Translations under genes and position numbers: made by a program
Part shown: positions 55,642 through 64,000 of the stretch, piece after piece
How positions within the stretch are numbered: position 1 is the stretch's first letter
Layout of the letters: each line of letters starts with the position of its first letter
Source of the DNA: Pogostemon cablin
Taxonomy: Eukaryota > Streptophyta > Magnoliopsida > Lamiales > Lamiaceae
Assembly: GCA_023678885.1 (NCBI GenBank)
Contig: CM043005.1
Location: 4,392,314-4,456,313 of the forward strand
Direction: 5' to 3'
Length of the DNA: 64,000 bases
The notes under the pieces: generated by a model
Database searches by the model: none
What the model saw: only the letters and a program-made list of their open reading frames with translations
What the model was told of the DNA's origin: nothing

Positions 55642-56050
55642 CACTACAAAAAAAAAAACTACAAAAAAAACAATTTTTTTTTATAAACCGAATTTATCAA
55701 CGGAATTCAATCAGTTGGTAATTATCAATGGATTAACAAGAAAAATAACATTTTTGTTTTAGCAACGGAATGCCAACGGATTTATTCTCTATTTTAGCAA
55801 CGGAATTCAATCCGTTGGTAATTAGCAACGAATTACCAAGGGAATCATTATATAAATTACCAACAAATTATTAGCAACAGATTACCAACGAAATTGATTT
55901 TTCGTTGCTAAAAATTTAGCAACCACTATTTTACCAATAGAATTTTACCAACGGATTATATTCCTAATCCATTGGTAAGTCAATTTAACAATGAAATTAA
56001 GGCTTTTACCAACCGAATATTTCTTGATAAAAAATAATTTTTTTATAGTG
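55642..56050. mobile_element. CACTA-type MITE (409 bp) with dense subterminal repeats
   Basis: Starts CACTACAAAAAAA and ends TTTTTTTATAGTG. Between them CAACGGAATT/AATCCGTTGG and AACGGATT motifs recur in both orientations at least ten times, the pattern of CACTA subterminal binding sites. Flanking trinucleotides ACC and AGC match at two of three. Confidence 0.82.
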
Positions 56051-56229
56051 AGCTATGTTGAATCTATGTTTGAAATAAATTGTTAAGCGTGCCCTTTCAA
56101 CTTCAAATTGTGCAACCGAGGCAACGATCACCTAGCACAAAATAAAATTTATTAAATAGAATCAACACACGTTTGGTTACCTTTCAAGAAGTTTAATGTC
56201 TTCAAGTTAGATGAAGTTTAAATTCAATG

Positions 56230-58080
56230 TTTTTTTTAACAGCAAAAAAATATATTATTAATAAAAAATGGGTAATGAGAAATACCCTAATACAAAGCAC
56301 TAAAGTCATGGAATGAAAAAAATTCAACAATCACATAGGCCCTATTAGTACTACTTCATGCACCTTACAAACCACCTATCAAAACAACAAGTAATAACAC
56401 GTACATTTTCGTCACTCTATTGAATTAATTTTTTAAGTTAGCAACATCTCCTCGAAGCTACGTTCCCCTGTCCTCCTTTCCACCAAGATCTAAGATTAAT
56501 GTTGATAGAAGAAGTATTTTTCTTTCTCCTTATCCAACTCCATACTCTACACTTCATATCCCCAATAATTTTCATAACATCTCCTTTACCTCCTCCAAAG
56601 ACAACATCATTCCTCATTTCCCATATTAACCAAATACCACACATCCAAACTAATAAGGCAAAGAATTACCTAGTTTAGATTGAAACAGATCTCCTAACAA
56701 CAGAAAATTATTTTTGATTGACTCATGTATGGGAGTGCTTACCCCCAACCATTTAAGGCATTCGAACCAGAATTTTTAACTCCAACTGCAATGGAATAAT
56801 AGATGTTCACCTGTTTCCTTGTTATTCTTGCACAATGGACACATGATTCCAATATTCAAGGGAAGACAATTCCTCCTTCTAAGATTTACTGTCGTGGCGA
56901 GTCTTCCTTTAATTGCTTTCCATACCATGAGTTGTACTTTGGGAATCGCAGCACTTCTCCAAACTTGACTATAGATTTTTCCATCTTCTTGCTCTCATGT
57001 CATCTTCCTCATTCGCAATACTTCGTATGCTTCTTTGACGTTGTAGGTCTCTTTGTTGTTTGATTTTTACCTCCACGTATCTTTTGCTTCTTTAAATAAT
57101 TTGCACCTGTTGATAAGTGACAACAAAGAATCAAGATCGTCAGTTTCAAAACTCCTTCTCCATTCCCATCCCCATTTCCACTCATCCCCAGCCCATTCTC
57201 CCATCTCGCTAATCCTCGCCTCTTTCTTTGTACAATTTTGAAATAATTTAAGATATTTAGACATCAAAGTACCCTCCCCAGTCCAATCTTCTCCCCAAAA
57301 ACTAGTATCCCAGCCATTCCCCACATTTTTACTAATATCTTCTTTAAACCACTCCCCCCTATGATCTTTAATAGACTTGATAATACTCCCCCACCACCCA
57401 CTAATTTTGATATTACATGGCTTCAAACTGAACCCCATTCATTATTTCCATCAATGTCACCCCTCTCCTACTCTCTACTAGCTTAACCCATAATCTCTTT
57501 TTCTCAATCAAGCCCCTCCAAGCCCACTTTCCCAAAAGAGCAATATTAAAACTTTCAAGTTCCCGAACATCAAGACCCCCAAGTATTTTGAATCAGTTAT
57601 TGTTTCCCATTTGACCCAAGGTAATTTTTTGATGTTTATATTATCTCCCCCCCTGGTAGTTTTTGGAGCACGTTAGATTGACAGTAGATAAACCGGTAAA
57701 GAGGTAAGAACTAAATTCATCAAGGTGAGTCTTCCTACCCCTGAGATCTTCAACCCACTCCATTTTGAAATCCTATTTTTTATCTTTGCTATGATAGGTT
57801 CCCAATCAGCCTTCTTATTAAAGGATTTTCCCAATGTCGACCCCTAAATATTTAAGAGGAAGCTTTCCAATGTCACATCCCATAACTTCTGTCATATCTC
57901 TCAAACTGCCCTCTTCTACATTCATTCCAAATAAACTGTTCTTTTTCATGTTAATCTTCAATCCAGTTAAGAGTTGAAGTAGTATTAACGCTCTCCTGAT
58001 GAACATCGCATTCTTCAAACTGGCCATACCAATGAACACCAAGCGAATGAACTTCCATTTAACCATGTCCACTTATTTGT
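56230..58080 (-). mobile_element. 5'-truncated L1-type LINE (about 1.85 kb)
   Basis: Reading right to left on the minus strand: 58072-57818 is reverse transcriptase palm/thumb (LLTGLKINMKKNSLFGMN, GKLPLKYLGVDIG); 57438-57067 is the following region (DISKNVGNGWDTSFWGEDW, EWKWGWEWRRSFETDD); around 56950-56780 the zf-RVT segment (several frames); 56644-56438 the C-terminal part (IWLIWEMRNDVVF). A poly-T at 56231-56238 marks the 3' tail. Multiple stops and frame changes; dead. Confidence 0.82.
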
Positions 58081-58501
58081 TCTTTAGCTAAAAAAATATT
58101 AAAAAACTTTATTAATCTCTTCCATTCATTTTTATTTGAACTTCCCTAAAACAACTTTAACCTATAAATGAAAGAAGAACTTCTTGTGGGGCAAATCCTT
58201 TTTCTTATACCATTGCATCATGCCATCTATGCACTCTCTTATTGTAGATGGACGAGTTTTCATAAGAATTTGTACAAAAAAATTTAGGCTCATTAAGTTT
58301 AAAGAGCATTTTTCTTACAAATTGGAACCACATGCATCCTTAACCTACCCTCACTTCCTCTTTCTTCGGCCCAGTAATGTCCACTTTGAACACATGGGAG
58401 GCTTCTCTTTCCAACCTATGTGAGAATCGGACGCGATAGCAGAGTGATGTGTTATTTCTTTAGATGCTAGAGTAAGTACACTCAAAACGGTATATTCCAC
58501 A
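58081..58501. other. Unrecognised repeat-like DNA
   Basis: No coding motif. This is the target region of the LINE at 58514. Confidence 0.35.
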
Positions 58502-58513
58502 AGCAACCAAGTT

Positions 58514-59068
58514 TTTTTTTTAAATGAATATTATTGCCTTTAAGGTGTGAGGATTACCTTAAAAAAAAGAGTACAAATTATTAGTAAAATACATATATAT
58601 ATATATACTACTACTACCAATTACATCATAAAACCACACAACAACCACTTCTACCCATTTTCCAACAAGCACTTGCTCGGTTCTGCAAACCAGTCAGCGT
58701 ATCTAACATTCTGAGACAAACTTTTTTTTCCTCCATATCCACCAACTCCATACTTGAGCTTTTATTTCATTAGGTTCCATTCAACATCATTAAATACGAC
58801 GTTTCCAAATAATCCACACCGTGCACATCCATATATCAATTGCAAGCCTATTTTTCTCCTTTTCTTTAAATAACTTACTAAAAAACAATAAATTCACATG
58901 CACTTTGTTGCTTAATGGTGTTTGCATCTTTAGTCACTTGAGAATCTCTGAGCACAACTCTGATGAGTATTTATATTCGCAAAGCAGGTGTGGTATTGTC
59001 TCTTCACTAATCCTGCATAGTGGACAAGTTGTAACTCCGTTTGGTTGTAGATCCCCTCTTTTCCACGA
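58514..59068 (-). mobile_element. 5'-truncated LINE (555 bp) with 12-bp target duplication
   Basis: The direct repeat AGCAACCAAGTT flanks it (58502-58513 and 59069-59080), with the poly-A tail (poly-T on plus) at 58514. Near 59060-58930 the minus strand encodes LQPNGVTTCPLCRISEETIP, then HLLCEYKYSSELC, a zf-RVT domain. A stop follows; the rest is broken coding and 3' UTR. Confidence 0.88.
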
Positions 59069-59080
59069 GCAACCAAGTTA

Positions 59081-59535
59081 AATTATCAAATCATATGAAA
59101 TAAAGTAATTAAGAGTTTAAGAGATCTCAAATCTATTGAAATTTCATAAGGACAACATGAGCAGAGGATGGATAAACATGCAAAGAAATAAATTAAAATA
59201 ATGTAAGGGCTCTCAAATTTCAATAGCTCCTAAGATCATCAGAGTAGACACCTTCTAATATATACTAAATCATTAGAAATATTTTCTTCGTAGATATTAT
59301 GGAGGTTTGAGTCCACTAACTTAATTAACCAATCTCTCAATTAAATCAATGAGCCAATGAGGTGTCCTATCTTGAAATTCTATTACAATAAGTCATATGT
59401 AGCTCATATCATATTAATGATTAAAAGTGAAAAAAACTTAATCAACCTTACAGTGACAAAAGATTGTGTAGTTGGCTGGAGTGAACTCCTGATCTCATTG
59501 TGGAGATCGAGTGCACTATGCCAAAATTATTAGTA
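59081..59535. other. Gene-free AT-rich stretch
   Basis: No gene or clear element. It continues the unit that was interrupted by the LINE at 58514. Confidence 0.4.
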
Positions 59536-59973
59536 CTCCCTCCTATTTTTTTATAAGTCGTTTTAGAGTTGTGCACAAGAATTAATAAATAAAAAAAATT
59601 ATCCAAATTATCCCTAATTAATGATAATAAATAGAATTAAAATTTTACATTATTATTACATTGAAAGACTCACCGTTCCTAAAATTAAATTCATCTCCCA
59701 CCAAGAACTATTAATTCTTCTCCTACCTAGAAACTAGTACAGCGGCAAAAAAACCAAAATATATGGAGGGATTTCAATTAACATTGAAGCCAAAATGAAA
59801 TTGACATCTCCCACCAAAAATCAAAACTAATATAGTGGCAAAAAATTAAAATAAATGGAGGGGTTTCAATTTACATAGGAGCCAAAAAATTTTATAAAAT
59901 TGTAAAAGATTGACTACTGATTGTTTTATAAATCACAGCAGTTCTGAAATAATCTTTACATTCTCCTTCAACC

Positions 59974-62658
59974 ATGGATTCTAAATTTATTATAGATTTG
60001 AATCAACCCCCTCCAAACTTGGATTCAAATTTTATAATAGATTTGAATCAACCTCTCCCATGTAATGAACATGAATTACACAACCAAGAAATAGAAATTC
60101 CAATTTGTGTGATGTCGTCTTCTGAAGAAAATATCATAATCCAGATAAACGAAAATAATGGGATTGAATATCCTATTCTAGAATTAGATATACGTGAACT
60201 CGTGGAAGAAAATGATGAAACATCTTCAGAAGATTCAAATTTGGAGGAGATAGTTGAGGCAGAATATAGATCGGTGGAGATGTTCGAACAAAGATCAAGA
60301 TTGGAGGAGGAGACTGCAGAGGTGACAGATGAACCAAAAACATTAAGGGAAAACACATCTAGACAAACAACGCAAGGTATGATTTTTTTTTCAATATGCA
60401 AAAATGTATATCACCATGGATATGAATGAACATTTTTTTGTTTGTGAAACTATACAGAAACAACGGTTAGAGAAAACACATCCACAGAAAATATCAACGA
60501 ACAACCAACAACACAAGGTATATTTTTTCCTTTTTAGTTTTTTAAATTAATGATATGATTGAATATGATTTGTGAAACAAATTACGGAAAAAGTAGGATT
60601 ATAAGTACAGAGAACTTGATGAATATGATGCATGAAACTTTTATTGTAAAAGTAAGGATTATATTGAAATTTTTTAAAAAAAGGATCATACATTGCGTAC
60701 GGTTACTGTTTTAAAAAAAAGAATATGCTATTATTCTGTTATTGTTGATAATATTGAAATTTTTAATATGATTAAAGGTAGAATTATAAATATTCCATAC
60801 ATAAAACGTACTTAAATAAATCACATTCTAACTACAAGTATACATAATTACCTACGTGTAATAGATAATATGGTAAAATCTTCCAATGGTCCTCCGTCTA
60901 TCAATATTTTTTGCTTTCTAACTATGTTAATGGCATTTGTCTTTTATTTTTTCTTAAACATCTATTTTTTCTATGTGCTTCTTGTTTTATTATTATGTAT
61001 TGTTGCGGATTAGAGTATAAAACTTATTTCACATTTTTTTTAAAAAGGATAATTAAAAACTTTACCTATAAACATTATAAATTCATACAATATCCATCAA
61101 CATTGTAATTAATTACTTTTACTTAAAATATCAACAAAATTTTATAAACAATCAAGAAATATGAAAAATTATCAATATTTGGAGTTTTCAATTTTTGATA
61201 TTTTAAAAAATTAGGAGGAAATTGATATTTTTATTAACTTGAAAATTTCTATTGTTGTAGTATTATATTAAAAAAAATTCATTAATTTTAATAAGTTCTA
61301 ATCTTTTCCTTAAGATTTGCATAAAAATAATTTATTTTTAATTGAATTTATTTATGTTATTTTAAATAGGCATTGTTCGAGAAAGAAAAAGAAAAATTTT
61401 AACTGATGTTGAACGATGGGCAGTTTACCGTGCTTTATTGGAAAAAAGTGTCAATGATAAATTGAAGAAGAACGTCACAAAAGAGGTACAAAGATGTTCA
61501 ATATTAAAAATGTGCGTACAATACAAAAAATCTGTAAAATTCATAAAAGGACACCTCTAGGCACAGATGTGGATATTTCGTCAAGAAAGATAAGAAATTG
61601 TGGTCGCAAACGAATTGAGGTTGGTTTAAGTCGTGTGCAAGAAATAGAATTACATCAACGAACAATATTGACATCTCTTTCAGAAGCTTTAGGAGTGAGC
61701 TACTCAAAATTGTTTAGGCTTCTTAAGCAAGGTGTACTCCGTCGTCATTCAAATGCCATTAAACCGCATCTGAAAAAAAAAATAAAATAACTCGACTAGA
61801 GTTCTGTTTGTCGATGCTTGATGAAAGCATAACGCCAAATGAATTCAAGTTTAAGGGGATGTATAACTACGTGCACATGGATGAGAAACTGTTTTATATG
61901 ATCAAAAAGGATCAAACATATTACTTACTTGATACCAAGGAAGATCTTGATCGGGCATGTCAAAGTAAAAATTTTATTGCCAAAGTGATGTTTTTAGCTG
62001 CCACAGCTCGTCCCAGATTTGATAATCAAGGAAGAGGGACTTTTCAAGGTAAAATTGGATGTTGGCCATTTATCACTAAACAACCAGCTCAAAGAAGTAG
62101 TAGAAATAGACATGCGGGTACTATCGAGATGAAGGCCATTACTTCTGTGAAGAGGGAGACTTGTAAAACATTTTTAATTGAAAAAGTCATTCCAGCCATT
62201 ATTGAAAAGTGGTCAAGGTCAGAGCAAAAGAGAAACTATTTTCATCCAACAAGATAATGCTAGGACATATATTCCACCTAGTGACCCTGATTTTCTTGCT
62301 GCGGTCTTACAAAGTGGGTTTGACATTCGGTTGATTAGTCAATCCCCTAATTCTCCCGATTTCAATATATTGGACCTAGGATTTTTTAGGGCTATACAAT
62401 CAAATACGTGTAAAAACTATCCCTGAGCTTGTTTGTGCAGTAGAGAAAGCATTCAACGATTATTCGCCTATTAAACTAAATTATGTGTCGTTAACGTTAC
62501 AACTTTGTATGAAAGAAGCTATGAAATTAGAAGGAAGAAATCGATATAAAATTCCTCACATAAATAAACAGCGGCTTCAGATGATAGGCTGCCTTCCAAC
62601 ACGGATTTCATGTGACTCTGAATTAGTACAAGCAACCAAAGACTTGGTAGCAAATTAA
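59974..62658 (+). pseudogene. Mariner-like transposase, three exons, four frameshifts
   Basis: Exon 1 59974-60376, exon 2 60458-60517, exon 3 from 61370; GT/AG junctions and phases agree. The N-terminus (MDSKFIIDLNQPPPNL) has a repeated IIDLNQP motif and an acidic region. Exon 3 starts GIVRERKRKILTDVERWAVY and continues with helix-turn-helix regions (TSLSEALGVSYSKLFRLLKQ). Catalytic blocks: HMDEKLFYM (first Asp), IQQDNARTYI (second Asp), NSPDFNILDLGFF (third Asp), the DD39D type of plant mariners. The C-terminus runs to TAA 62656. Frame changes lie near 61490, 61780 (an A10 run), 62232 and 62400, so it is inactive even though the three catalytic Asp remain. Confidence 0.88.
60518..61369 (+). 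other. Intron 2 of the mariner-like transposase gene
   Basis: 852 bp of AT-rich non-coding DNA between GTATAT donor and TTTAAATAG acceptor. Nothing else recognised inside; small frames are chance. Confidence 0.6.
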
Positions 62659-63136
62659 TTTGATAAGTTAATAACTTAACAACTTATTTTATTTGATGTG
62701 TTAGTAACTTAGTATATTAAATTTGATTTTTTTTCTTTTTATTTTTGCAGGTTCATCGATTTGGGATGGAAATATATGGGTGAATATGATCCTCATTATT
62801 GTTTAAATATTGTCTTTTTGTTTGTTTATTCTTATAATACTGAGATATTTATTTTATTGTTAATGGATCTTCTTTTTTAAATGTTATTAGGAAAAAAAAT
62901 TAAACTGAGTTTTGAAACATTACTCTTGAAAATGCAAATTAACTATAATATCAATACAATGATAAAACCAATAGAAATGATACTTTTCACAAAATTAAAC
63001 GTTAATTTTAACACAATAATATCAATACAATGATAAAATCAATAGAAATGATACTTTTTACAAAATTAAACATTAATTTTAACGTTAAGTTCATCTATTT
63101 TTTATCAAACAATTTTGGTAGGTAAATCCTTAGAAT
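62659..63136. other. Downstream AT-rich DNA with a 71-bp tandem duplication
   Basis: TCAATACAATGATAAAA and the following ~55 bases recur at 62951 and 63022. A CAG acceptor-like site at 62750 suggests a former 3' UTR intron of the transposase transcript. Confidence 0.5.
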
Positions 63137-63484
63137 TTATGTTGTGATGTCTTCTTTCTCTTCTTCTTCAACATTAGACCCCTCTCCAATTTTAACCATC
63201 TTCTTGGTAAACTTTTGCTCACTTTCATTCTTCATTATGTACTTCTGTTTTGCACATTTACGTATGCAAGGAGTAGAAGATTGGTGAGCATCATCACCTT
63301 CATCGGAATCTTGTACGTATAAACTAGATGACTCTAGTGCTATACTTTCATCTGACTGTAGTGCTCTACTGATTTCCAAAGCAATACTTTCAGCTTTTTT
63401 CAAAAATAATTTTGCCTTCTTAGTTGCATCTTTCATGGTTTCAAAAGTATCCAAATCTAATTTTACATTATCATTATCATTCAT
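63137..63484 (-). CDS. Hypothetical exon, Lys/Glu/Ser-rich (115 codons)
   Basis: The frame starts MNDNDNVKLDLDTFETMKDA just after a TTTGATAG acceptor-like site and ends DITT at 63137. It is highly charged, with a possible helix at KKAKLFLKKAESIALEISRA and a duplicated SIALE motif. A CxxxC pair (CIRKC) is present. I do not recognise it. It may be the last exon of a gene extending right, a fragment of a transposon-linked protein, or chance. Confidence 0.35.
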   Translation of the reverse strand: MNDNDNVKLDLDTFETMKDATKKAKLFLKKAESIALEISRALQSDESIALESSSLYVQDSDEGDDAHQSSTPCIRKCAKQKYIMKNESEQKFTKKMVKIGEGSNVEEEEKEDITT

Positions 63485-64000
63485 ATTTCGACCCCTATCA
63501 AATTAAAAAAAATGAATAAACCAAAATGAATGCTATAAATCTAGTAAATTAATGCATATAATGAAAAAAAAGTTTCAGTTTATGTAAAAATTAGACATAT
63601 GAAATGAATAGATAGTGGTTAAATTTGAAAAAGATTTTATTAAAGAAATATTGATATCGGTATGAAAGAAATAAATATCCTCCAACTAATATATATATGA
63701 AAAATCTCTAAAAGACAAATATTATCATAAACATTATTCATAAAAAAAAGACAAATATTAATCCTTTATTCTCCAATTAATATATACATGAAGAATCTTT
63801 AAATATGATGAGAAAGTCATGCAGAGTTGTATAGATATAAAAAAATATAAACACACAAACGCAGAGTTGTATAGATATGAAAAAACATAAAAACACAAAC
63901 AAATCTTTAGATATTCTCGTAAGATGAAATTTGTATAGATATGAAGATTCAGAAACAAACAAACATTATTCATAAAAATTGATCAATATTAATCTTTTAT
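63485..64000. other. Gene-free AT-rich stretch to the window edge
   Basis: A 38-bp near-duplicate (GCAGAGTTGTATAGATATRA) occurs at 63821 and 63861. No gene recognised. Confidence 0.45.

Larger units (their letters stand above)
59536..62658 (+). mobile_element. Plant mariner-like element, 3' terminal repeat not found
   Basis: The left end, CTCCCTCCTATTTTTTTATA after a TA, is of the mariner/Stowaway type and lies 438 bp before the transposase ATG. The transposase pseudogene fills 59974-62658. No complementary GGAGGGAG end is visible to the right, so the 3' end is lost or beyond recognition. Confidence 0.75.

Overview
This is a 64-kb piece of AT-rich nuclear DNA from a flowering plant, very probably a eudicot. 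The evidence is intron-split genes with GT/AG junctions, an ABI3-type seed regulator, plant-only protein families, and a typical plant set of mobile elements (Ty3-type LTR retrotransposons, LINEs, SINEs, hAT, CACTA, Mutator-like and mariner elements, Stowaway-like MITEs). The species cannot be fixed from sequence alone. No tRNA gene, rRNA gene or CRISPR array was seen.

Genes. Four look functional, all on the minus strand: (1) 22157-25204, a single-exon MCTP protein with four C2 domains and a C-terminal membrane anchor (QUIRKY/FTIP type); (2) 32863-34485, a three-exon plant-specific protein of unknown function; (3) 37950-41949, a six-exon ABI3/VP1 transcription factor (672 aa by my exon model) with B1, B2 and B3 domains, and with an upstream ORF and a cluster of RY motifs in its leader and promoter; (4) 52287-54373, a two-exon DUF946/VPS62-family protein (563 aa). 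They look like independent genes; nothing suggests they act as a cluster.

Mobile DNA, left to right. 1-998 carries the 5' exons of a probable Mutator-like transposase, followed at 1236-1790 by a short tandem array. 2718-13225 is a three-deep nest: a solo LTR was hit by a truncated LINE, and that LINE was hit by a complete 8.3-kb LTR retrotransposon that has gag and protease but no polymerase. 13265-14380 is a LINE fragment and 15181-16690 a 507-bp satellite. 26268-32300 is a decayed LTR element (same LTR family as the solo LTR) containing a Stowaway-like MITE, a 1042-bp hAT element with perfect 8-bp target duplications, and a deleted gypsy element. 35686-36901 is a Pack-MULE candidate. 44-56 kb is a field of MITEs, two SINEs (one inside a MITE), a CACTA MITE and microsatellites. 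56230-59068 has two LINE remnants. 59536-62658 is a frameshifted mariner-like transposase gene.

How it fits together. The genes are islands in repeat-rich DNA. Several elements sit close to or inside them: a foldback MITE ends about 25 bp from the ABI3 exon-5 splice donor, and the Pack-MULE candidate lies about 1 kb downstream of ABI3. Target duplications and nesting give a relative order for many insertions. All exon models are from reading splice signals and phases by eye, not from transcripts.
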